64,000 nucleotides of DNA from Bos javanicus (lineage: Eukaryota; Chordata; Mammalia; Artiodactyla; Bovidae), in the NCBI RefSeq assembly GCF_032452875.1, contig NC_083868.1:35258537-35322536 (forward strand), in the 5' to 3' direction. Numbering within the stretch: the first letter of the stretch is position 1; each line of letters begins with the position of its first letter. Of the stretch, positions 24,081 to 35,345 are shown piece after piece. The notes below the pieces were generated by a model. The model searched no databases. It saw only the letters and a program-made list of their open reading frames with translations, and was not told the DNA's origin. Position numbers and translations under genes: made by a program.

Positions 24081-24307
24081 ATGCTGCTAAGTCGTTTCAG
24101 TCGTGTCTGACTCTGTGCGACCCCATAGACGGCAGCCTCCCTGGGATTCTCCAGGCAAGAACACTGGAATGGGTTGCCATTTCCTTCTCCAATGCGTGAA
24201 AGTGAAAAGTGAAAGTGAAGTTGCTCGGTCATGTCCCACTCTTTGCGACCCCATGGACTGCAGCCTACCAGGCTCCTCCGCCCATGGGATTTTCCAGGCA
24301 AGAGTAA
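24081..24307 (-). mobile_element. BOV-A2 dimeric SINE
   Basis: Reverse-complement dimer starting 'gctgctaagtcgtttcagtc'. About 20 bp of the first monomer ('cccaccaggctcc') are deleted at 'gacggcag|cctccctggg'. Short TSD 'gtaacat' on both sides. Confidence 0.92.
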
Positions 24308-25117
24308 CATAGGGATCATTATTTTTACATCTGTGAAACCATGAACGAGTCAGCCCCTACTGGTTCATAGTTAAACAGGTCAGATATTAAAGATGAGATC
24401 TAATCCTCCAGCAATTGATCAAGAATTAGGGGGAAAGTTTCATTTTGGGGGTACAGATTCCTTAATAGGAATTATTCAAGTACATTAAAAAATAGGTATA
24501 TATGTTATAACATCAGCTGAAGAAGTCTAAATTTTCTTGCAGAAGATCTTTTCAACTGAAAAAAGTTTTCTCTTGTCAGCTATTTGAATGGTAAAAGTTT
24601 ACTAAGGCAGTTTTCCCTTAACCTTATTATTGTTTATTGTTTCAGAATAGCTTTATCTTAGAAATTGTTTAATGTACCATAAACATCACTAGGGGTTAAA
24701 GTTAACTGCGTTCTTAATGTTGTTAATGAAGTATGCTGAAGCTATTGTTAACACCATCTACCCAGTCACTCAAGCTCCCAGTTCCCCTTAAAAAAATGGA
24801 TTTCTAATCACTTCAATGATTTCCTGATGGCTAAAAGATAAAGCAAAATTCCGCATGTAGTAGGTTCTCCATTATCAGGCAACAACCTCATTCTTGCCCA
24901 ACAGCTGCCTGAGGCGTGGCAGTTGTGTTAACTGAGTGGCAGCAAAAAAACATGGATATTTTAAGGGACAGGATGAAATTAAGTTTGGGGACTCAGAAGA
25001 AGTATAAAGAGGTTACAAATTAATTCCTTATAAATGTAATATCTGAGGCTTATTTTACATATGCAGGTGAGTGGAAGAAACCAAGTATGAAGACAGTGAT
25101 TAAGTATCTTTTTCTCT
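24308..25117. other. Unassigned DNA
   Basis: AT-rich, with no recognised repeat. Contains several 'gttaa' motifs around 24690-24750. Confidence 0.45.
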
Positions 25118-25235
25118 ATGTGCAGTCCTGGCGGGAGCAGCTACAGCAGCCACCATAGTGGTGGCAGCGACAGGGACAGCAGAGCCCTGACTGAGGCCCC
25201 ACCACTCCTTCACCCTGCACTGCTGCCAGGGAAGG
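25118..25235 (+). other. GC-rich block at the 5' edge of a BovB copy
   Basis: About 115 bp, distinctly GC-richer than both flanks, starting 'tcctggcgggagcagctaca' and ending near 'ccagggaagggaag'. I cannot match it to BovB coding sequence. It may be unfamiliar BovB 5' sequence, a co-retrotransposed RNA piece, or unrelated. It sits in an open frame that continues into the BovB endonuclease remnant. Confidence 0.4.
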
Positions 25236-26171
25236 GAAGATGCACACATGTTTTATTTGGTATAGAAGACCAGTATATCCTACTGGGTTCAGGGGAAAAA
25301 AATACCCTCCTTATTGTAAACTTCAGTCTTATTGAAAAAGTAGAGAAAACCAATAGACCATTTAGGTTTGACCTAAATCGAATCCCTTACAATTATACAG
25401 TGGAAGTGACAAACAGATTCAAGGGATTAGATCTGATAGAGTGCCTGAAAAACAATGGATGGAGATTCGTGACATTGTACAGGAGGCGGTAATCAAAACC
25501 ATCCTCAAGAAAAAGAAATGAAAAAGGCAAAATGGTTGTCTGAGGAGGCCTTACAAATAGCTGAGAAAAGAAGAGAAGCTAAAGGCAAAGGAGAAAAGAA
25601 AAGATATACCCATTTGAATGCAGTTTCAAAAAATAGCAAGGAGAGATAAGAAAGCCTTCCTACATGATCAATGCAAAGAAAGAGAGGAAAACAAGAGAAT
25701 GGGAAAGACTAGAGATCTCTTCAAGAAAATTAGAAATACCAAGGGAACATTTCATGCAAAGATGAGCACAATAAAGGACAGGAATGATATGGACCTAACA
25801 GAAGCAGGAGATATTAAGAAGAGGTGGCAAGAATACACAGAAGAACCATACAAAAAAGATCTTAATGACCCAGATAACCATGATGGTGTGGTCACTCACC
25901 TAGAGCCAGACATCCTGGAGTCCAAAGTCAAGTGGGCCTTAGGAAGCATCAGTACAAACAAAGCTAGTGGAGGTGATGGAATTCCAGCTCAGCTATTTCA
26001 AGTCCTAAAAGATGATGCTAGATGGTTGGATGGCATCACTGACTCGATGGACATGAGTTTAAGCAAGCTCCAGGAGTTGGTGATGGACAGGGAAACCTGG
26101 TGTGCTGCAGTCCATGAGGTTGAAAAGACTCAGACATGGCTGAGTGACTGAACAGAACTGAACTGAACTGA
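25236..26171 (+). mobile_element. LINE BovB with in-frame deletion of the RT domain
   Basis: The first open frame (to 25492) ends with the endonuclease C-terminus and linker (KTNRPFRFDLNRIPYNYTVE, then VTNRFKGLDLIECL). A second frame, 25618-26151 (177 aa), reads IARRDKKAFLHDQCKE, then RMGKTRDLFKKIRNTKGTF, then KASGGDGIPAQLFQVLKDDA. It then jumps directly to RWLDGITDSMDMSLSKLQEL and stops at TWLSD. The junction is 26019/26020. Measured against the copy at 48436-50037, about 1.28 kb is absent, removing all catalytic RT motifs while keeping the frame. There is a frameshift between the two frames, so no full protein is possible. The tail ends 'gaactgaactgaactgatg'. Confidence 0.92.
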
Positions 26172-26766
26172 TGCCTGATCCTATTTCTAATTGTTCCTTC
26201 ATACATACTTCACCACTCTATTTAATACTTTATGTCTTTATTGATGAAGCTCCCCCTATATGGGTATCTGGCCAGCATGGTGAATTACTGATCTTTTGAA
26301 ACTGAGCTCTGATTAAGCCTTCACTAACCCTTCTACCATGTCTCTCCCCACAAAAACCCAGTACTTACTTTCTGCCACCACTGTAGCTGTTATCTACAGT
26401 CAGGGCATAGAGGAGACTGAGGAATGACTTTAAGATCCTGAAGATCATGAAAATAAGATTTCCCTAAAAGATTTAAACTTCACCATTAAATTGTAATGAA
26501 TTGCTACAGAAATATATACAGTCACAATAAGGAGTCAGAATAGCCTCTGGGCTATGGAAATTCCACTTTAATAGAACTATTGATATTAGTTCAGAATAGT
26601 GAGGAATTTGAGTGAAAAGGAATGTGATTCACTCCCTGCCAAATTTTTTAGTGAGTGAGTAGGCTTGACCTAGAAATCAGGAAGAGAGAAGACAATGAAA
26701 AGGCAAAAGATAACTGACCATAATGCTGAGAATATTAGCAGAAGAAAATATTTTACTTTAGAAAAT
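26172..26766. other. Unassigned DNA
   Basis: No recognised repeat or gene between the BovB tail and a CHR SINE remnant. Confidence 0.45.
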
Positions 26767-26902
26767 ACTTTTCCTGGTGGAAATTTCCTAGTAATCCAGT
26801 GATTAGAGCTCCATTTTCTCACTGCTAAGAACCTGGGTTCAATCCCTGATTGGGAAACTTGGGGAACTATGATCCCACAAGCCATGCGGTACAGCCACAA
26901 AA
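26767..26902 (+). mobile_element. CHR-type SINE, diverged
   Basis: 'ggaaatttcctagtaatcc', B-box-like 'gggttcaatccctg', 'ggggaactatgatcccacaa' and 'gccatgcggtacagccacaa' follow the CHR order. Older and more diverged than the Bov-tA copies. Confidence 0.8.
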
Positions 26903-27328
26903 CACAATCCTACTTCCTACAGCAAGAAAGCGATTTCAAAACTGAAAGATGCAGACAGAGGTATCTTCAAGGAAGAGTTATGCTTCAGCTAAAAATAATG
27001 TAGGTGGCATTTAATTTGTGACTTGGTTAAATGTATTCCTAATGGTTACTTGGACATGATTGAATATTTAGCCAATTAACATCCTACTTGGGATGGTGTT
27101 TGCCAAGCAATAGAGATCCTATGCAAGACCTCCTTCTAGAACTACAGCAGCATCTTGTCCACCATGCTTTGTGGAAAGAAACTATAAACACACAAGTGAG
27201 GGTCAAACAGCAGTAGTCCCTTGCCCTGACACTCAGTTCACAAAGCAATATCCTAATGATTTGGCTTTTAACACAGATGGCTTGAAGAAAATATTCTTGG
27301 AAAATGAATATGAATGTCTATGTATAAT
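26903..27328. other. Unassigned DNA
   Basis: No recognised element. Confidence 0.45.
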
Positions 27329-27690
27329 ACATAATGTGAAATGCTGAGCTGAATGAATCACAACCTCAAGTCAAGATTGCTGGAAGAAATATAAACAACC
27401 TCAACTATGCAGATGATGCCTCTCTAATGACAAAAAGTGAAAAGGAACTACAGGGCCTCTTGATGAGGGTGAAAGTGGAGAATGAAAAAGTTGGTTTAAA
27501 ACTCAGCATTAAAAAACCAAGATCATGGCATCCAGCTCTATCACTTCCTGGCAAATAGAAGAGGAAAAAGTGGAAGCAGTGACAGATTTTATTTTCTTGG
27601 GCTCCAAAATCACTGAGGATGGTGACTGCAGCCATGAAATTAGAAGACGCTTGCTTCTTGGGAGGATGACATGCACAATTTAGAACCATA
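27329..27690 (+). mobile_element. LINE BovB internal fragment, 3' end missing
   Basis: Reads from the RT palm segment (INNLNYADDASLMTKSEKEL; the YADD catalytic box is preserved) through 'agattttattttcttgggct' to the 'ccatgaaattagaagacgc' segment. It dissolves after 'gcttcttgggaggatgac'. Unlike nearly all other copies it lacks the 3' tail, so it was probably broken after insertion. More diverged than its neighbours. Confidence 0.88.
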
Positions 27691-28187
27691 TTGCAGGTCT
27701 ATGTAGCAGGTCATTTCATCAGTCCTATGTGGGATGGGGATTTAGATTTGTGACCGGAGGTCAAATAGCTTGACGTCTTACCCCTATAAATGCATGGTAC
27801 AAGTGGGCACCATGGAACATATCCCTGGTTCTCTCAGTGAATGTCTTAAAACTTTTCATTTTAGTCAAATGACAGGTTTAATACAAATACAGATATTGTT
27901 TAAACTGTGTGTAAGTAATATATGTCTAAAGCAGGATGATTAACCTATAAATGATTTTGATAACTTAAGCTGCAAACACTAAACATTTTCTCCAAAATTT
28001 CAGTGATTTTTTCACCTTTATTACAGCAGCAGAAGTGTTTTCAGGACAAGATCTGCTTCCAAATCAAAACAGCTTTCTGTTCTTCCATCCCCAGATTATA
28101 AGAAGGCTGTGGAGAGCAAATTCTGTTTGTTTGCATGTTTGTTTGTTTTTTAATTTACAGGCTATTTAATTTCTCATAATGCTTATT
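27691..28187. other. Unassigned DNA
   Basis: No recognised repeat. Confidence 0.45.
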
Positions 28188-28201
28188 CCCATGATTATCT
28201 T

Positions 28202-28278
28202 TTTTTTTTTTTTTTTCCCCGGCCCTGCGGCCCGGCCCCCGCGAGGGGCAGGAGTTCGCAAGCCGTTGGCGAGTGGTC
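28202..28278 (-). mobile_element. GC-rich poly(A) micro-retrocopy
   Basis: A 77-bp insertion: 15 T (poly(A) of the minus strand, 28202-28216) plus a 62-bp block (28217-28278) that is about 79% GC with 8 CpG dinucleotides. It is bounded by a perfect 14-bp TSD 'cccatgattatctt' at 28188-28201 and 28279-28292. The pre-insertion site reads 'atctt/aacaa', compatible with L1 endonuclease nicking. I do not recognise the source RNA, and no AATAAA lies before the tail. Confidence 0.85.
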
Positions 28279-28292
28279 CCCATGATTATCTT

Positions 28293-29858
28293 AACAAATA
28301 TGTTGTTAATAAGCTGGAAGTAAATGGAAAAGCATCTGTAAGACAGGAAATTGGGCAGAAGGCTAAGAAAGAAAGGCAGGCACAGACATCAAGAACTGAG
28401 GGATCCACTCCACAAAGCCAATCAACAGAATACTCAGAAGACCTGAGTTGATAAATCTAATGCTGAAAACATGAAGATTCAAATCTGAGAGGAAAAAACA
28501 GAGTGTATACTGGCAGGGGGCAGGGTGGCAGGGAAGAAATTGTGAGAAACACAAAAGTCAGAGCCTATTGGCCAAACTACAGTCAAAACTCAATCAGATA
28601 AGAATAATGAGCCACACACACTTTTATTTTCAATCCTGAGCTAATTTAAAATGATAAATTTTAGAGAAAAAACCTATCATTCCTACCTTCAGAAAACATA
28701 TTTTCTAGTTTGGCCTACAGACTAAGTGATCAAAATTGGGCCATATAAAAATGTTAAGGGTCAGCCCTAAACAATCACTAATCAGTGAAATAACAGAAGC
28801 AATGATATGATGAGCTCAGAGAAGGGATAAAATTGTGTATAGATTGGAGATCAATGTCTGAAGTCAAGAGGGTATAGACTCCTAAGTATAACTTCACTGA
28901 ATTAGCACTGAAGGAAGCCCACCAAAGCAAAAAAAAAAAAAAAAAAAAACAAAACAAAAAAAACCTGCTCTTTATATTCTGTTTCGAAGTTAATCTTTTT
29001 ACTACCATCAGCTTTTTGCCCCAGAGTTCTCAGAGAAATAATAACAGTGGAACTAGTGATCTCAACATGGGCAGATTCTAATTTTTATAAAACTGTTTTT
29101 AGGTTTTTTAATGTCATCAAATCATGATCAAAAGGTATTCCTGCCCCTCTGTTTGTGGGACTATCCTGTAGACAGGATCCTAAAAAAAGATGAATTCCTC
29201 CTACTAGATAAATGGCAATTTGCCAGTGATTTATTAAATAAGAATTGTGATCTCTTGCCTTAAACCATAAATCTAGGTCATTGTTATCTTTTTGCTCTGT
29301 TGTAAATTTCTTTATATTTTCCTCTCTGTAATATTCCTAAATTTGATTTATCCAATACCCTCAAAAACTCATGAAAGACAAATGAGTTGATGCTGGGCAT
29401 ATCTCATAAAACATATTTGGAGAATAATTTTTGATAGCTAGGAAACCTTTTTGGTCAACTGCGTGGTCAGTTTTCAAAGATCATTTTCTTCCACCAAAAT
29501 TCAATTAGTCTTATAAAGTGTGAGTTAGTCATGTCCATCCAAATGGCAACATATCCTGACCCAGTAATGTGTGGAAGTGGTGATAGTTATGTCAAAAATA
29601 GCAAATATACCATTACTTTCTTCCTGCTCATTCCACTTCATGAAATCCAATTAATCAAGGACGAATTTGGTCTTCTAGAGAAAGTTTCAGTGACTACTGA
29701 AGTAAAAGATGATTGCTTCTGAAAAGTTTGCTTTGGATAATAGTTGATGTCTGTCTGTACATTAAGATAGATTTTGCAACTGTCCATTTCACTAGATTTT
29801 ATTTTTGGTCATAAATGGATGAAAATTTATTGTATTTTTTTTAATCCCCAAGCTTAGA
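28293..29858. other. Unassigned DNA with a long A-tract
   Basis: An A-rich tract at 28929-28964 could be a retrotransposon tail, but I cannot define an element or TSD. The rest is AT-rich without recognised repeats. A 63-aa frame at 29531-29722 is not recognised. Confidence 0.45.
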
Positions 29859-30077
29859 GGCCTTCCCAGGTGGTAAAGAACCTGCCTGCCAGTGCAGGAG
29901 ACTTAAGAGACACAGGTTCAACCCCCTGGGTCAGGAAGATGCCCCTGGAGGTGGGCATAGCAATCCACTTCAGTATTCTTGCCTGGAGAATCCCATGGAC
30001 AGAGGAGCCTGGTGGGTTACAGTCCATAGGGTTGCACAGAGTCAGACATGACTGAAGCGACTTAGCAGGCACACACA
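29859..30077 (+). mobile_element. Bov-tA SINE
   Basis: 'ggccttcccaggtggtaaag' to 'gactgaagcgacttagcagg'. TSD 'ccaagcttaga' (29848-29858) and 'ccaaacttaga' (30078-30088), one mismatch. Confidence 0.93.
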
Positions 30078-30124
30078 CCAAACTTAGAATATATGACAAT
30101 TTTTTAGTTAATTTAAAAATGTCT

Positions 30125-30362
30125 TTTAAACAGACTGTGGCTGCCAAAGGGTAGGGTATGGATTGGCATTTGGGGATTAGCAGATACAAACTATTATTTC
30201 TAGAATGGATAAATAAGGTCCTACTGTATAGCACAGGGAACTATATTCAATATCCCATGATATACTGTAATGGAAAATAATGTGAAAAAGGATGTATATA
30301 TATGTATAACTGAATTACATTGCTGTACAAATACTTTGCTAATGCTTCAATTAAAAAAATGA
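30125..30362 (+). mobile_element. Older ruminant L1 3' UTR
   Basis: 'ggctgccaaagggtagggta', 'aggtcctactgtatagcaca', 'aactatattcaatatccc' and 'gtataactgaattacattgc' follow the order of the artiodactyl L1 3' UTR and end in an A-rich tail. 5'-truncated. Confidence 0.85.
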
Positions 30363-31364
30363 AATAAAGAGCCTTGTAATCATTTTTCTTATATAATAGC
30401 TTTCACATTTTATACATGGACAGATATTCTCAGGAATATTGTAAAATTTAAGTATCATTTATTATTGCCTAACATTTTGAGATCAAAAACATTAAGAAGA
30501 GGAAAAGATAAATAGGTTTGTAAAAATGTTACCTAAACCAGGTTCTTTTTGGTAAAGCTTGACTGATGTTGGTATTTTATAATAAAAACAGTGTTTCATG
30601 CTACTCACTGAATAGTATTCCCCTCTAATAAAGATCTAAGAAACTAGATCTATAAAAAAAAAAAAATACTCAGTTCCTTATGATAGGGTAAGTGCAGAGA
30701 ACTTTCTTTTCCAATCAGTCAAGCCAGTTAAAAAAGTGAAAACAAAGAGTTTCTTGTTCATGTTTCCACTAACAGTCTTAGGTAGGCTAGAAAGTGACTC
30801 TTACCCTGTGAATGGGCATCTGCTTTTGTTTCTCCTAGCCTCCTTGCTCCTGTCCTGCTGAAAACAAACATGCCTTGAGAAAATGCCCAGACACAGTGAT
30901 CTTATTGTGCCAGTCTTAGGGCAGTTAGATGATTGAAAAGCAACAACATGCTCCACAGATGTGGAAACTGTGTAATTCTGAGCTTCCTCCAGGAAAGAAT
31001 GAGCTTTGATAGGCTGGAACTAAAGCTTTCTAAAGGTGTAAAATAACCATGAATTTCCTTTTACTATGGACAACTATTTCAGATATTCCCAACCAATTTA
31101 GGCATGGTGGCTAACAGCTGTTCATAATTTTCCTGCCTTTGAGTACATATGCCTTCTAATAAGAGCAAGGGGTACATTCCTCACTCTCTTCTTTTAAGTT
31201 ATAGCTATATTATTTTTGCTTAGCATCTGGTTCACTATCTACGTGATTTGGTAAAATTTTCAGATTTATGAAGGACATACAGAAGTAACAACTTATTTCT
31301 TTTAGAAGTTTGAATTTTGAGTCAAAAATACATTGTGTTTTTTTTTTTTATTTTAATTTCTACA
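30363..31364. other. Unassigned DNA
   Basis: 1 kb with no recognised repeat. A-run at about 30654-30666 and T-run at 31340-31350. Confidence 0.45.
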
Positions 31365-31566
31365 CGCTAGTGAAGTGAGCGAAGGTGGCTCGGTCGCGTC
31401 TGACTCTTGGCGATCCCATGAAATAAAGTCCATGGAATTCTCCAGGCCAGAATACTGAAGTGGGTAGTAGTTCCCTTCTCCAGGGGATCTTCTCAATCCA
31501 GGGATCAAACCCAGGTATCTGGCTTTGCAAGTGGATTCTTTATCAGCTAAGCCACCAAGGAAACCC
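31365..31566 (-). mobile_element. Bov-tA SINE
   Basis: Reverse-complement copy from 'gtgaagtgagcgaaggtggc' to head 'gctaagccaccaaggaaacc'. TSD 'aatttctaca' (31355-31364) and 'aatttgtaca' (31567-31576), one mismatch. Confidence 0.93.
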
Positions 31567-31724
31567 AATTTGTACATATTGAACACAAATTTATATTATG
31601 TACATAGGTTGAGATGTCTTACAATTTTTTTTTACAGTTTTAAGGACAATCATTTAAACCATATGAATCAATATGCCTTGAGCCACAACCCACATAAATT
31701 AGAGTGCTTCCCAATTTCATTTTA

Positions 31725-33729
31725 TTTTATTTTTTAATTTAATTTTATTTAACTTTACAATATTGTATTGGTTTTGCCATATATCAAAATGAATCTGCCA
31801 CAGGTATACATGTGTTCCCCATCCTGAACCCTCCTCCCTCCTCCCTCCCCATACCATCACTCTGGGCCGTCCCAGTGCACCAGCCCCAAGCATCCAGTAT
31901 CGTGCATCGAACCTGGACTGGTGACTTGTTTCATATATGATATTATACATATTTCAATGCCATTCTCCCAAATCATCCCACCCTCTCCCTCTCCCACAGA
32001 GTCCAAAAGACTGTTCTATACATCAGTGTCTCTTTTGCTGTCTCGTATACAGGGTTATTGTTACCATCTTTCTAAATTCCATATATATGCGTTAGTATAC
32101 TGTATTGGTGTTTTTCTTTCTGGCTTACTTCACTCTGTATAATAGGCTCCAGTTTCATCCACCTCATTAGAACTGATTCAAATGTATTCTTTTTAATGCC
32201 TGAGTAATACTCCATTGTGTATATGTACCACTGCTTTCTTTATCCATTCATCTGCTGATGGACATCTAAGTTGCTTCCATGTCCTGGCTATTATAAACAG
32301 TGCTGCGATGAACATTGGGGTACATGTGTCTCTTTCCCTTCTGGTTTCCTCAGTGTGTATGCCCAGCAGTGGGATTGCTGGATCATAAGGCAGTTCTATT
32401 TCCAGTTTTTTAAGGAATCTCCACACTGTTCTCCATAGTGGCTGTACTAGTTTGCATTCCCACCAACAGTGTAAGAGGGTTCCCTTTTCTCCACACCCTC
32501 TCCAGCATTTATTATTTGTAGACTTTTGGATCGCAGCCATTCTGACTGGCGTGAAATGCTACCTCAGAGTGGTTTTGATTTGCATTTCTCTGATAATGAG
32601 TGATGTTGAGCATCTTTTCATGTGTTTGTTAGCCATCTGTATGTCTTCTTTGGAGAAATGTCTATTTAGTTCTTTGGCCCATTTTTTGATTGGGTCATTT
32701 ATTTTTCTGGAACTGAGCTGTAGGAGTTGCTTGTATATTTTTGAGATTAGTTGTTTGTCTGTTGCTTCATTTGCTATTATTTTCTCCCATTCTGAAGGCT
32801 GTCTTTTCACCTTGCTTATAGTTTCCTTTGTTGTGCAGAAGCTTTAGAGTTTAATTAGGTCCCATTTGTTTATTTTTGCTTTTATTTCCAATATTCTGGG
32901 AGGTGGGTCATAGAGGATCCTGCTGTGATGTATGTCGGAGAGTGTTTTGCCTATGTTCTCCTCTAGGAGTTTTATAGTTTCTGGTCTTACATTTAGATCT
33001 TTAATCCATTTTGAGTTTATTTTTGTATATGGTGTTAGAAAGTGCTCTAGTTTCATTCTTTTACAAGTGGTTGATCAGTTTTCCCAGCACAACTTGTTAA
33101 AGAGATTGTCTTTAATCCATTGTATATTCTTGCCTCCTTTGTCAAAGATAAGGTGTCCATATGTGCGTGGATTTATCTCTGGGATTTCTATTTTGTTCCA
33201 TTGATCTATATTTCTGTCTTTGTGCCAGTACCATACTGTCTTGATGAGTGTGGCTTTGAATATAGTAAAGTTGCAGGATATAAAATCAACACACAGAAAT
33301 CCCTTGCATTCCTACACACTAATAATGAGAAAATAGAAAGCGAAATTAAGGAAACAATTCCATTCACCATTGCAATGAAAAGAATAAAATACTTAGGAAT
33401 ATATCTACCTAAAGAAACTAAAGACCTATATATAGAAAACTATAAAACACTGGTGAAAGAAATCAAAGAAGACACTAATAGATGGAGAAATATACCATGT
33501 TCATGGATTGGAAGAATCAATATAGTGAAAATGAGTATACTACCCAAAGCAATTTATAGATTCAATGCAATCCCTATTAAGCTACCAACGGTATTCTTCA
33601 CAGAGCTAGAACAAATAATTTCACAATTTGTATGGAAATACAAAAAACCTCAAATAGCCAAAGCTATCTTGAGAAAGAAGAATGGAACTGGAGGAATCAA
33701 CCTGCCTGACTTCAGGCTCTACTACAAAG
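31725..33729 (-). mobile_element. Ruminant L1 with 5' inversion
   Basis: A 2-kb L1 insertion flanked by a perfect 14-bp TSD 'ccaatttcatttta' (31711-31724 and 33730-33743). The 3' part is on the minus strand: T-rich tail, 3' UTR ('acaatattgtattggttttg'), then ORF2 C-terminus. Frames at 33056-32844, 32810-32559 and 32540-32193 are all in one register, interrupted by only two stops. The last holds the Cys-rich end of ORF2p (KCWRGCGEKGTLLHCWWECK). The 5'-most part, 33252-33729, lies on the plus strand and encodes the preceding piece of ORF2p (AGYKINTQKSLAFL, then GGINLPDFRLYYKA). The inverted and non-inverted parts meet on a shared 'caaagcc' motif. Confidence 0.96.
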
Positions 33730-33731
33730 CC
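33252..33731 (+). pseudogene. Inverted L1 ORF2 segment
   Basis: Part of the L1 above. An uninterrupted stretch of about 155 codons in plus orientation reads VAGYKINTQKSLAFLHTNNE, FTIAMKRIKYLGIYLPKETK, MSILPKAIYRFNAIPIKLPT and WKYKKPQIAKAILRKKNGTG. This is the ORF2p region just downstream of the RT palm. The apparent 213-aa open frame at 33120-33761 fuses antisense L1 sequence to this segment and is not a real protein. Confidence 0.9.
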
Positions 33732-33743
33732 AATTTCATTTTA

Positions 33744-35334
33744 ATTACACTCACTCAATAGAATTTTAGTCCAAAAAAAAATTGTGTACAATAGAACTAG
33801 AAAGCATTTTCATACACAGTTAGAAAGTCTGTTTTTTTCTCTGAATACGTAACAGTTTGAATATCTACCTGGAAGCTTTTTGTGTCTTTTGACCACAAGG
33901 TAACTTTTATAATAAGCATACAAAATTCTAGTATTAATTCAGATTTCTGAAATTGGCTTCAATCTAAGAAAAGTTAATGCCACAGACGACAAAGGTCTAG
34001 CATACAATATTCTATACATACTGCTCAATAAGTGTAAATAGGAGAAGATGGTGATGAGTGTATGTGTGGTAAACTTTTGATACTAGCTATAAATTTAGCG
34101 TGAATTTCTGGAAATAGGAATCATTTAGTACTAGTAAGTTGTCCCCCTCAAACATATTAATCTATCAAAGTGGAAATTAATTGCCTTGGTTTCAGGGGAC
34201 AATTTGTACCCATGCGGCTTTATATGGGAAAAGTACTTATGGAATTTAAATAGCTGACTGAATCTACTTGTGTACCCTGAAAATCATTTATAATCAGCAT
34301 TTCAATAAATCACCCTTTACATTCAATCGAGGGAAAATTAAGAGAATTGAGGTCCTGTATGTTCTTTAGATAATTTTTTACTTGGAAGGCTTTTTACTAG
34401 TTTGCTTTGAGAACTCAAATTGATAAATTTAAAATGTTATTGCATTTGCTTGGATGATCATATTTCATCATTACAATCAAGAAGTATTATTATTTTATAA
34501 AACACATCTAATTAAAAACTACATGATGCAACAAAATGTAAAATGCAAAGCTCGATTCACTACACGTACGTTTCCAATACATTTTCAAAAATTGACCTAT
34601 TTCTGTTTTGTTTCTGAAGAAGAATGCTCTAAAGAATGAAAGACTGTCTTTAAAATATTTTAACAGTGATGGTGATAGAAAGAATAGAATATTAGGAAAT
34701 GCTTTGATACTTTAATTTCAATAATCAGTGTTATTACTAATATTGAAATGTATATTTTACAAAAAAAAGTTAATTCATGTCACTGTTATTAAAATTCCTT
34801 TGTATTTTTTCAAAAATAACTTCTCTTATAGAAAATTTGGCTTTGAAGAATCTAATTTTAAACAACCTCAAATTCAGTGTTGAACCTAATAAATGGAATT
34901 CAACCATAATTTTTAAAGTCACATTTTAGTATTTTAATTGTATGAAGGATTAACATATTTTCTTATTCTGATATGTAAAATTTCTCATGATTCAAATTGA
35001 ATATAAAAATATAAAACTATTTAAAATTAAGAAAATGATGTGTTTATTTCTTCAAATAATATTTGGATTCAGTTATATTTTTAAAATATGAAATTCATAA
35101 ATAATAAACTATATTATATCCTTCTACAAAAATACTACCCTACTACAAAAATAATTAAAAATTTTATTTTTGAATCTAAATATAGAAGAGGTTTATGTTT
35201 CTTTTTCTCTGACAAATAAATGATTCCTTTACAAAGCAATGGATCCACACAGAGATCACAATGGACAACATTACCTTCTCACGTCAATCAAAATAATAGT
35301 AACTAATATCAATAATAATAAATTAATAATAACT
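33744..35334. other. Very AT-rich unassigned DNA
   Basis: 1.6 kb, strongly AT-rich, with no recognised repeat. Short frames only. Confidence 0.45.
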
Positions 35335-35345
35335 AAACAAGTCAT

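Noticed and set aside
25095..25120. Polypyrimidine tract and AG resembling a splice acceptor before the GC-rich block
   Set aside because: No matching donor or conserved exon could be identified, and the downstream sequence is a retrotransposon.
28179..28451. A 90-residue open frame with a phenylalanine run and a proline/arginine-rich stretch
   Set aside because: The residues come from the poly(T) and GC-rich micro-insert; no independent coding evidence exists on either side.
33120..33761. A 213-residue open frame on the plus strand
   Set aside because: It crosses the L1 inversion junction, fusing antisense L1 to true ORF2 sequence; only about 33259-33729 is coding-derived.
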